This document shows, in pieces, positions 11,712-19,289 of a DNA stretch of 64,000 bases. Position numbers and translations under genes: made by a program. The DNA comes from Phascolarctos cinereus (Eukaryota; Chordata; Mammalia; Diprotodontia; Phascolarctidae), in assembly GCF_002099425.1 (NCBI RefSeq), contig NW_018344105.1, forward strand, positions 6,636,501-6,700,500, read 5' to 3'. Positions within the stretch are counted from its first letter, which is position 1. Each line of letters opens with the position of its first letter. The notes under the pieces are model-generated. The model was not told where the DNA came from, ran no database searches, and saw nothing but the letters and a program-made list of their open reading frames with translations.

Positions 11712-11925
11712 CACCACCATCATCCTCTGTATTTGTATCATGCATTTTACAAAGTGCTTTTATACTCAGAGTTTTATTCGATTCCCCCCAGTAATCCTGT
11801 GAAGTTGGCACATGAGGAAGCAGCCACTCAGGGAAGGCTAGTAGGGTGGAGAGCCAGGGCCAGAGTCCCCAATCTTTGTCCTCCCAAGCTAATATTTTTG
11901 TTGCTGTGCTCCCAACCCCATGATA
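11712..11925 (-). mobile_element. Degraded CORE-SINE
   Basis: Antisense: TTTTACAAAGTGCTTTTATAC, GTAATCCTGTGAAGTTGGC and GAAGCAGCCACTCAGGGAAGG. The head half is strongly diverged. Confidence 0.5.
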
Positions 11926-11983
11926 GGACTGAGAGCTCTTGGGAAGATTTTACTGTTTTTGTTTTACTTTGAGGATAAAATAT

Positions 11984-12306
11984 TGAATGTCAAGATCAGA
12001 AGGACCCTCAGGAAATCATATATAAACCATTAGAGGTGAAAGGAACCTTGGAACCTAGAGTATAGAATGTCAGGTCTGAAAAAGACCCTAGAACATAAAA
12101 TAGATCTTTAGAACTGAAAAGAATCTTAAAGAATAGAATGTCAGAGTTGGGAGGAACTTTTGATTATAAAGCACAGAATGTTAGAACCAGAAAAAGTCTT
12201 AAAACATAGAATGTCAGAATTGGAATGGATTTTAGAATACAGTGTGTTAGAACCAGGAAGAATCTTAGAACATGGAATTGTAGAGCTACTTCCAGTTGGA
12301 CATTAG
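11984..12306. repeat. Minisatellite B, ~35-bp unit, 8-9 copies
   Basis: Eight or nine diverged copies of a 32-40-bp unit with core AGAATGTCAGAACTGGAA and CTTAGAACAT, starting near 11984, 12021, 12059, 12096, 12134, 12174, 12207, 12241 and 12273. The unit is the same as in minisatellite A, 1.6 kb to the left. A CORE-SINE body follows it too (12482-12675), after a younger SINE inserted at the boundary. Confidence 0.8.
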
Positions 12307-12320
12307 AAATTAGGAAATTG

Positions 12321-12467
12321 GGGCAGCTAGGTGGTACAGTGGATAGAGGTCCAGCCTTGGAGTCAGGAGGACCTGAGTTCAAGTCTGGCCTCATACAGTT
12401 GACACTTATTAGCTGTGTGACCCTGGGCAAGTCACAACCCCAATTGCCTCACCAAAAAGCAGAAAAA
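12321..12467 (+). mobile_element. WSINE1-like SINE with perfect 14-bp TSD
   Basis: A full-length short SINE: head GGGCAGCTAGGTGGTACAGTGG (A-box region), B-box-like GAGTTCAAGTCTGG, GTGTGACCCTGGGCAAGTC, CCCCAATTGCC and an A-rich tail. AAATTAGGAAATTG flanks it at 12307-12320 and 12468-12481. This is a target-site duplication typical of L1-mediated insertion. It separates minisatellite B from the rest of its parent SINE, so it post-dates the array. Confidence 0.92.
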
Positions 12468-12481
12468 AAATTAGGAAATTG

Positions 12482-12675
12482 AATGTTAGGGCTGCATGGG
12501 ACTTTAACATATAGTAGAGCTCATCTAATTCATGCTCCCTCCATTTTCCAGTTGAAAAAACCAATCCCAGAGAGGGGTGTATCGTGTGGGGTCACATAAC
12601 AGATGAGTGGCACAGTCAACACTAGAACCCAGATCTCCCAACACTCAGGCCGGTGCTCTTTCCATTGTATCACAA
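12482..12675 (-). mobile_element. CORE-SINE body flanking minisatellite B
   Basis: Antisense: GAATGTTAGGGCTGCATGGG, CTCATCTAATTCATGCTCCC, TTTTCCAGTTGAAAAAACC, CTAGAACCCAGATCTCCC, and the GCTCTTTCCATTGTATCAC head. Confidence 0.65.
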
Positions 12676-12995
12676 TGTGCTTTAGGATTTTGAAGTAAAA
12701 AATTTAGAATGGGAGGACATTTTTTGAAGGGGGTAGTCGAATTAAGTGGTAGTGACTAGCAAAAGCTTAGAGGTGGGAATGTGCATGGTACGGATGGAAG
12801 CAAAGAGAGTGGGGAGAATAGCATGGCTGCAGAGAGAATTCAAATCAGTATCCCCCCCATGACAGGGCTTACAGAATCCCTGGAAAAAGTCAGCATGGAG
12901 CTGGTAACCTGAAATCACATTCCTGGGAACCTGAGATCTTGCTTTTTATTCTTGATTCCTTATTCTGACAGGTAGAAGAGGTTTCTACTGACCAT
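12676..12995. other. No recognisable feature
   Basis: About 320 bases of single-copy-looking sequence between a CORE-SINE and the CT tract. Confidence 0.35.
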
Positions 12996-13041
12996 TCTCT
13001 CTCTCTCTCCCTCTCCTCTCTCTCTCTCCTCTCCCTCCTCT

Positions 13042-13117
<76 letters not shown>

Positions 13118-13161
13118 CGTCTCCCTCTCCCTCTCTCTCCCTCTCCTCCCTCTCCTCTCTC

Positions 13162-13230
<69 letters not shown>

Positions 13231-13429
13231 TCCTCCCCCTCTCCCCTCCCCCTCTCCCCATCTCTCTTCCTCTCCCCTCCCCCCCTCCCTCTCCCTCTCC
13301 CTCTCTCTCTCTCTCTCCTTCTCCCTCTCCCTCCCTCTCTCTGTCTCTCTCTTTCTCTCCCTCTCTCTGTCTCGATCTCTCTCCCTCTCCCTCTCCCTCT
13401 CCCTCTCCCTCTCCCTCTTCCTCTTCTTT
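12996..13429. repeat. Long polypyrimidine (CT)n/(CTCCCT)n tract
   Basis: About 434 bases of almost pure C and T on the plus strand: long (CT)n blocks broken by CTCC and CCCCTC variants, ending in six or so CTCCCT units (13379-13420). All three reading frames on the minus strand are open through it, giving Arg/Glu/Gly-only frames of up to 238 codons; these are artefacts. Confidence 0.97.
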
Positions 13430-13783
13430 GGAGCTTCCAAGATGCCTTGCTCCAGCCAGGCCCCATTTTTCCAGGGGATGTCTCTAGAGGTAATAAATGA
13501 GCACTTTGGGCACGACATGAAAAGGATTTTGCAAATTGCAGGGTGTTTACCAGGGTGAGAGATGATCTGTCAGATGGGCTGGCGGCAGGGACCTGCTGTG
13601 CCTCTCCAGGGTCAGGAGGGTTTCTGGGGGCACTGGGGAAACGGGCCCCACCTCCTTCAAAGGGTGTTCTCAGCATCCTAATGGGCTACCTCTGCTTTCT
13701 GGGGAGACTCTATCACATTGTTTGGGATCAGAGGGCTTTTTTCCCTAGTGAATATGAAAATTTGCATGATAATTTACGTGACA
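13430..13783. other. Single-copy block with octamer motif
   Basis: No repeat is recognised. Near its right end is AAAATTTGCATGATAATTTAC (13757-13777), containing an octamer (ATTTGCAT) next to a TAAT core. This is a weak regulatory candidate. Confidence 0.3.
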
Positions 13784-13912
13784 GAGTAGACGCAGTGTGG
13801 TGGAATTGATTGGAAAGCGGCCTGGATTTGAAGTCACAAAACCTGGGTTCGAATCCTAACTCTGCTACTTACTAGCTGGGTGACCTTGGGCAAATTACTT
13901 TACCTCCCCTCG
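13784..13912 (+). mobile_element. MIR-type CORE-SINE, 5' half
   Basis: Sense: GTGTGGTGGAATTGATTGG, AAACCTGGGTTCGAATCC, GGGTGACCTTGGGCAAATTAC. It stops where an RTE-like fragment begins. Confidence 0.8.
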
Positions 13913-13924
13913 ACTTTGTTGTTC

Positions 13925-14045
13925 AATTTTTTTTTAGTTGCGTGTGTTGTCCATAGGTATGAACAGGTATATGTGTACATCTCGATGGACAGTACATGTG
14001 AACAAGTTGGGTCCAGAATTAAACAGGAGGAGGACAGTAGGCTGG
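13925..14045 (+). mobile_element. RTE-type LINE fragment
   Basis: The block 13960-14045 (TCCATAGGTATGAACAGGTA ... GAATTAAACAGGAGGAGGAC) is repeated in inverse orientation at 14940-15015. That second copy continues into a sequence I take as an RTE-type LINE C-terminal region. It carries about 25 bases (CGATGGACAGTACATGTGAA...) absent from the other copy. Confidence 0.4.
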
Positions 14046-14282
14046 TGATCCCATTTAGGGTTTTCTTTGCAAAGATACTGGAGTGGTTTGCCATTTCCTT
14101 CTCCACTTTATTTTACAGATGAGAAAACTGAGGCAAACAGAGTTAAGTGACTTGTCCAGGGTCACACAGCTAGTAAGTGTCTGAGGCCAGATTTGAACCC
14201 AGGAAGATAAATGAGTCTTCCTCACTCCAGGACTGACTCCTGACTTCCTGACTCTATCCATTGCGGCACCACCTAGCTGCTC
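14046..14282 (-). mobile_element. CORE-SINE with RTE/BovB-like tail
   Basis: Antisense: GATCCCATTTAGGGTTTTC, ACTGGAGTGGTTTGCCATTTCC, then the CORE (GTTAAGTGACTTGTCCAGGG) and the head GCACCACCTAGCTGCTC. The left end is the reverse complement of a GGGTCACAAAGAGTC-type tail, like those shared by RTE/BovB LINEs and the SINEs they mobilise in other mammals. Related copies: 27325-27595 and 62783-63045. Confidence 0.75.
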
Positions 14283-14419
14283 TGGCCTTTAGCTTCCCTG
14301 TAAGTAAAATGAAGAATTTGGATTAGATGAATTCTGAGGCTCTAGCTTCTACATAATGTGGAGATCAACCTAATGCAAGTTTAAAAGGGCTAAGAGCTTG
14401 ATTCCACTTAGAATCATTG

Positions 14420-15040
14420 AGTGATAATAATGGCTCATGTGAATATGCAGAAATATTCAAATGGATCCATGATCTCCTCCATCTATATGCTCCCTCCACT
14501 GAGGCAAGCTGAAATCCACCTATGCCTGCCTGTCATGTGAGACTCTTATCCATGTCCATTGGTCCACCCAATGCTTCCATTCTTTCCCTTGACATTGCAA
14601 GATACCATTGGAGCCCATGAGCTGTGTTATAACTTGCTCTCATCTTGTGATCAGTTCATTTTCTTTTTTGAGCACACATCTCTTTGATGACATCCTTTAT
14701 TCAAATTCAGAAGAATCTGCAAAGTTCCTTATTAGTTACATATTGCAGCCCACTCACACCTACCGTTCCCCTCTCCATTGACCTCTGCAGGATGCCTAGT
14801 TTTCAATCTTTTGAATAGTGTAGTGTTCTGTGACTTCACAGCCATGCAACAACACTGGTAGAAAATTGGTGTTACAATGATGGGCCTTTGTTTCTGGAGG
14901 AAGCTTGGGGTCTTTGAAGGAGATTTATAACTTCCCCAAAGTGATCCAGCCTACTGTCCTCCTCCTGTTTAATTCCGGACCCAAGATGTACACGTATACC
15001 TATTCCTACCCATGGACAAGCTCTACAAATTATCCACCTA
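14420..15040 (-). mobile_element. RTE-type LINE 3' portion
   Basis: Read on the minus strand it contains AAAGAGATGTGTGCTC, AAAAAAGAAAATGAACTG and ATGGACATGGATAAGAG. These align in order with 57795-58060 and with the 'RKWxGHVxRxxDNRW' C-terminal block of RTE-clade proteins. The sequence is broken and non-coding. The family name is inferred from memory; an unrelated LINE is possible. Confidence 0.45.
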
Positions 15041-15043
15041 TCC

Positions 15044-15215
15044 CAGGGGTTCTTAGCCTTTTTTTATGTCCTAGATACCTTTGGCAGTCTGGAGAATCAT
15101 GTTTTTAAATGCCTAAAATAAAGTACATAGAATTAAAAAAAGGAAACCAATTATATTGAAATAGTTATCAAAATATTTGAAAACCAAGTTCACAGACTGC
15201 AGTTTAAGAGGCCTG
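15044..15215 (+). mobile_element. MER91-like hAT MITE
   Basis: Begins CAGGGGTTCTTAGCC and ends with a near-inverted GTTTAAGAGGCCTG. Inside are CTTTGGCAGTCTGGAGAATC, AAGTACATAGAATTAAAAA and AACCAATTATATTGAAATAG. The inverted ends and internal sequence define a small non-autonomous DNA transposon also found at 19078, 29722, 45880 and 61030. Confidence 0.65.
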
Positions 15216-15231
15216 GATCTAACTGCATGTT

Positions 15232-15592
15232 AAAGTGTGGACAGCGGCCATCCACAACTACTACTCATGTCTGGCGATTTGCAGGGGCACAAATTATGCT
15301 GCCAGAAGGAATCTAGCAAACACTACTAAGGCCTCTGAAGTCCAGGGCAAGAGACTGAAGACCTTAGGGGCACAGGTGGTGTTATCATCAAAGTTGCTGA
15401 TTGAAAGCAAAGGCTCCAGAAAAGAAAGACGGATTTGGGAAATGAATAGCTGGTTCAGAAAATGGTGTCTGAGAATGTAATTCAGATTTCTGAACTGGCT
15501 CCTGGCCAGGGATGGTGTGCACCTAAAATGGCTGAGAAACATGAATTTACCTGGATTCTTACGGATCAAATCACACTACTGTCGCAGAAGCA
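15232..15592 (+). mobile_element. CR1/L3 LINE ORF1 esterase-domain relic
   Basis: The frame from 15235 reads KTLGAQVVLSSKLLIESKG, then RKERRIWEMNSWFRKWC, followed after a stop by a piece reading LLARDGVHLK. This is the GAQV-FSS-LP ... NSWLR-WC ... LLxxDGVHL pattern of the SGNH/GDSL-type esterase domain in CR1-family ORF1. It is far from the reverse transcriptase part, is a fossil, and is followed at once by a CORE-SINE. Confidence 0.65.
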
Positions 15593-15597
15593 GTGAG

Positions 15598-15862
15598 GTC
15601 TGAAGAGTTAGAGAGCCCTGGATTCAGAGGCAGGAAAACCTGAATCCAATCCCACTTCATACATTTCTAGCTGTGTGACTCTGAGCAGCCAACTTAGCCT
15701 TATTGAAAGTCAGTTTTCTCATCTGCACAATGAGGCTAATAATAATACCTGTAGCACCTACCCCACAGAGTTCTTGTGAGGATCAGATGAGATCATGCAT
15801 ATGCAGAGCTTTGCAAACCTTAAAGTGGTGTATAAATGGGAGCTATTATTATCATCAAATCT
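15598..15862 (+). mobile_element. MIR/THER1-type CORE-SINE, near full length
   Basis: Sense: TTAGAGAGCCCTGGATTCAG, TAGCTGTGTGACTCTGAG, CACAATGAGGCTAATAATAA, CAGAGCTTTGCAAACCTTAAAG and GGGAGCTATTATTATC. Confidence 0.85.
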
Positions 15863-15999
15863 CTATCTGAGGAGATTCAGTTTTTTAAAGGACTTTGGAA
15901 TGAAAAGGAAAGGGAAAAGAGAAAACTATCTATATATTCCACTGAACTAAACAGTGGAGATGCCCCAAAATTCATAGGAGACAAAATCCAAGGGAGCCA

Positions 16000-16440
16000 G
16001 TAAAAATAATAGTAACTGACATTCCTATAGTGCTGTTACTGCCTTCCCTTTGAGATTACCTTCCAGCTATTCTGCATATATCTTGTATGTACATAATTAT
16101 TTGCATGTTTTATTGCCCTATTAGAAGGTGAGCTCCCTGAGGCCAGAAACTGTGTTTTTATCTTTCTGTATATCCCCTGTGGTTAGCACACTGCTAGGCA
16201 CAGAATTAGGGATTAATAAAAGGTTATCAACTGCTTTTAGGTTTGATAGGCATTATCTCATTTGGACCTCACAACAACCCTGTGATATTGGGACTACTGG
16301 TATATAATACTAAATTCCAATTTCATATTTGAGTAAAGTGAAATTCAGAATGGTCACATGACCAGTAAGTGTTGGAATTTCATCCCAGATCTTTGCAATT
16401 CCAACTTGTAATGTTCTAGCCACTATTCTGTGTTATCTTT
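16000..16440 (-). mobile_element. CORE-SINE (-) split by an L2 tail (+)
   Basis: Outer CORE-SINE in antisense: GTAACTGACATTCCTATAG at left, and ATTATCTCATTTGGACCTC plus GGTCACATGACCAGTAAGTG at right. Between them, 16040-16238, is a sense L2 3' end: TTGTATGTACATAATTATTTG, TTAGAAGGTGAGCTCCCTGAG, TAGCACACTGCTAGGCACAG. The L2 copy therefore landed inside the SINE. Confidence 0.7.
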
Positions 16441-16458
16441 CAAAAACTCATGGACCAG

Positions 16459-16612
16459 TGGCAGCTAGGTGGCACAGTGGATAGAGCACTGGCCCTGGAT
16501 TAAGGAGGACCTGAGTTCAAATCCGGCCTCAGACATATAACACTTACTAGCTGTGTGACCCTGGGGCAAGTCACTTAACCCCATTGCCTAGCCAACAAAA
16601 ACAATAAAAGAA
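16459..16612 (+). mobile_element. WSINE1-like SINE
   Basis: Full length: GCAGCTAGGTGGCACAGTGG, GAGTTCAAATCCGGCC, CACTTACTAGCTGTGTGACC, CACTTAACCCCATTGCC and a CAACAAAAACAATAAAAG tail. Confidence 0.92.
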
Positions 16613-16969
16613 AAATAGATGAACCAAGGGAAATGACTATTCTATATCTGATGTTCACCAACAAGGAGTAATTGCTTGCTAGGGGAGAAATGATGGAAAC
16701 TTTCAGGGGTAGGAAGGAGAGATATGACCACTGAGTTTTAGTTTGATAGAGGAGAGAAAAGCTTGGCCTGATATGATATGCACCCAGGATCTGGGGAAAA
16801 GGAAGTATTTTGTGGCCTAAAATTCTTGGGGTAATGTCAGTTCAGGAATGGTGGGAAGCTCTCAAGAATAAAATTTTGAAGACACAAAGGAAAACAATTC
16901 TGGTGAAGAAAAGGGAGAGTAATGTAAAGATATTAACTGACCAGTTTTTATCTTAAAAAGATATTGCGG
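16613..16969. other. Unclassified stretch
   Basis: Between two WSINE1-like copies. The part GGGGTAATGTCAGTTCAGGAATGGTGG (given in pieces: GGGGTAATGTCAG, TTCAGGAATGGTGG) looks repeat-derived, but I cannot assign it. Confidence 0.3.
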
Positions 16970-17115
16970 GGAGGCAGCTGGGTGGCACAGTGGATAGAGC
17001 ACTGGCTCTGGAGTCAGAAGGACCCAAGTTCAGATCGGCCGCAGACACATAACACTTACTAGCTGTCTGACTCTGGGCAAGTCACTTAACCCCAATTGCC
17101 TTAACAACAACAACA
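16970..17115 (+). mobile_element. WSINE1-like SINE with TSD
   Basis: GGCAGCTGGGTGGCACAGTG, CCAAGTTCAGATCGGCC, GACTCTGGGCAAGTCAC, CCCCAATTGCC and a CAACAACAAC tail. AAAAAGATATTG before (16955-16966) and AAAAAGATACTG after the tail form an 11/12 TSD. Confidence 0.9.
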
Positions 17116-17295
17116 AAAAAGATACTGGGGGCAGGTAGGAGAGAGAGGATGCTTAAGTTAAAAATAATTAAAATTAAACAAATTTAATATTAATGGCAAA
17201 TGAATAATTTTAAATAATTTTTAAAAGGCATACTGAAGATGGAATTAAGAGTAGGTAACACAGGATGAGTACAATAGTATGGCATGGTTTTAAAA

Positions 17296-17790
17296 ATTCA
17301 ATTTAACTCAACATTTAAATGTTTCCTGTGTGCAAGGAACTACTAACTAGGTGCTGGGGTCCAAAGACAAAAATCAAGCAGTCCCATCTCTCCAGAAACG
17401 TTTGTTCTACTGGAAAGACATGATATGTACGCAAGTAAATAAATACAAAATATATTCATAGGAGGAAACTTATGAGGAACCTTCCTCTTCTAAGAAGCAT
17501 TAATCATTAAGAATTTATTAGCACCTGCTATGTACCTGCTGCTATGCTAGGCTCTCAAGATGTGACACAAAGACCAAAATGAAAGTCCTTGCTCTCCAGC
17601 TTACATTCTGTTGGGGGATGGGAGAGGACAGACAACATGTATATAAATAACTATATACAAAATAACACCAATAGCCTTAGAGCATTGCTTGGGGCATTGA
17701 AAATTTAAACGACTGACCTACAGTTACACAGCTGGTATATGTCACAGGGAACTTGAACCGAGTCATTCTGACTCTGATGCAAATTAATAC
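17296..17790 (-). mobile_element. Two L2 3'-tail copies and a CORE-SINE scrap
   Basis: Two antisense L2 tails lie in a row: 17296-17465 (CTAACTAGGTGCTGGGG, ACGTTTGTTCTACTGG) and 17495-17668 (AAGAATTTATTAGCACC, CTCCAGCTTACATTCTG, ATATAAATAACTATATAC). A decayed CORE-SINE head half (CAGTTACACAGCTGGTATATG) follows at 17690-17790. Confidence 0.6.
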
Positions 17791-18429
17791 AAAGTAATTT
17801 CAAATGTGAGAGCACTAATAAATGGATCATAAAAAAATAACATGAGGAGCATTTAAATTAAGAGAAAGTTGAGTCGGCTGAAGAAAGCTCAAGACAGAAA
17901 AAAAAAGGGTCTTTAAAAAAAGCTGTACTGTGGAAAATCGGAGGTTCAAAGAATGCATAAGAATGTTGCCTGGGGGTAGGTGGGATGATGGTACTAGACA
18001 ACACAGAGAAGGCAGATTCATATTTGACTTCTTTTTTTGTCTTCTAAGGAGAATGGTCTTCGGACTGGAAAGGTCAGGACAAATATGGTTTAGCATGGAG
18101 CCGTCTGCTAAGTTCAAATCATGAGACACAGAAAAACCACATGGTGGGGATGAAGGAGCCGGAGAAGGCTTTGCTGAGGTCCTGGCAGTTGATTTCAAGA
18201 AGCTCACGGAGAGACCTCTTGACTAACAAGACGGTAAGTCAGCCCTCTCCGCAAACCTTTTCCTCCGCCCTCCAAACCAAACGTAGGAAGTGTGCCCCGG
18301 AAGTAGAATGTTTAGACTGAAATCGGGAACAAGACTTCACACTGGAGGATTTTAATACTTATTGTGCTCACTAGAGAAACACAGGCTAAAGCGTGGGCTT
18401 TGGGGGCATCCTAGATGAGGGGGGCACTG
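17791..18429. other. Left flank of the CpG island
   Basis: No clear repeat or exon. ACG|GTAAGT at 18231-18239 resembles a donor, and CCCCGGAAGTAG at 18295-18306 is ETS-like. Both could belong to the promoter region to the right. Frames of 64 and 126 codons here lack any family signature. Confidence 0.35.
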
Positions 18430-18925
18430 ATTCCCAATATCAGCACGGCTCCCGCGAGCCGCAATCGACCTCACCACTTGCAAAAAATTTTGTGAGCAAG
18501 CGCGGAAGTCGAGGGGCTGACAATGCGCTTGCGCAGGGCCTTTCTAAGGCTTCTGGGAAATGAACCGGAAGCTGACCTGGGACAAAGCCTGATCCGGAAG
18601 TTACTCTGCGCAAGGATACCTGGCGCTGCCGTGACTTGTGACTCGTGACTCGGGACAAACGTCACCCAAACGGGAAGCGACGTTTCTTCTGCCCGGTCAC
18701 GTGAAGGGAGGAAGAGGGCAATGCGGAAACGAGCAAACTGAAAACGAACCTGCGGAGGTTCGCTGTTTCTTTTCTAACGAAGAGGGGACCTGGTTGTGAG
18801 CAGACCTAATCTTCCCCCTTCCTTACGGGACGTGGCTGAGGCAGCCCCGTAGCCGAGGGAGGCACGTTCTCGGAGGCCGTAAGGAGGGACCAGAAGATGG
18901 GTGGAGTGATGGGAAAGGTAAGTAA
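18430..18925 (+). promoter_or_regulatory. CpG-island promoter
   Basis: About 36 CpG dinucleotides in roughly 490 bases, in a window where CpG is otherwise rare. Motifs seen: an NRF1-like palindrome TGCGCTTGCGCA (18524-18535), ETS sites ACCGGAAG (18564-18571) and ATCCGGAAG (18592-18600), CRE-like AACGTCACC (18658-18666), and an E-box GGTCACGTGA (18695-18704). There is no TATA box. This is the composition of a housekeeping-type, possibly bidirectional promoter. A candidate exon with a perfect donor ends at 18917, favouring rightward transcription; a minus-strand partner is not excluded. The gene was not identified. Confidence 0.8.
18860..18917 (+). other. Candidate first exon, 3' part, ending at a consensus donor
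   Basis: At the right edge of the CpG island, ATG (18897) sits in a good initiation context (AGAAGATGG: purine at -3, G at +4). It opens seven codons, MGGVMGK, then AAG|GTAAGT, a consensus splice donor, at 18915-18923. Position 2 glycine would permit N-myristoylation, which is speculation. I do not recognise the protein. The exon may equally be 5' untranslated or belong to a non-coding RNA. Its 5' end is not determined, and no second exon was found. Confidence 0.35.
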
Positions 18926-19077
18926 ACGGATGAAATGCCCACGGCGCTAAGAGATAAGCCCACTCGGAAGATCCTAACAATCAGGAGTTTCGAGCAAAAC
19001 TGCAAAGAGAAGTCTAGGTTAGTAAATATAATACAAAGGAAAGTGAACCAAGAGTGTTTGATGAAAGACAGACTCCT

Positions 19078-19283
19078 TTAGTCCAGGAGTTCTTAACCTC
19101 TTTTATGTCCTGAACTTCTTTGGCATTGTGATGTAAACCTGTGGACCACTTCCCACCTTATTTTTTTAAAACGCATAAGGTAAAACACATAGGATTGCAA
19201 TAGAAACGAGTTATATTGAACTATATAAAATACAGGAAAATAGAGTTTCTGGGCCCACGTTGACACACTGCTTTGGATGGACC
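19078..19283 (+). mobile_element. MER91-like hAT MITE, decayed
   Basis: CAGGAGTTCTTAACCTCTTTT at left, CTTTGGCATTGTGATG, AAAACACATAGGATTGCAAT, GAGTTATATTGAAC, and a degraded right end. Same family as 15044-15215. Confidence 0.6.
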
Positions 19284-19289
19284 CCAGAC

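Noticed and set aside
10257-12306. CRISPR-like array (regular repeats with spacers)
   Set aside because: The sequence is vertebrate, and the units are contiguous and diverged with no unique spacers.
12321-12467. tRNA gene (A/B-box-like sequence)
   Set aside because: The internal promoter boxes belong to a tRNA-derived SINE with a TSD; no tRNA cloverleaf was recognised here or elsewhere.
12890-13676. Arg/Glu-rich frames of 123-238 codons on the minus strand
   Set aside because: They read through the CT tract in all three frames; low-complexity artefact.
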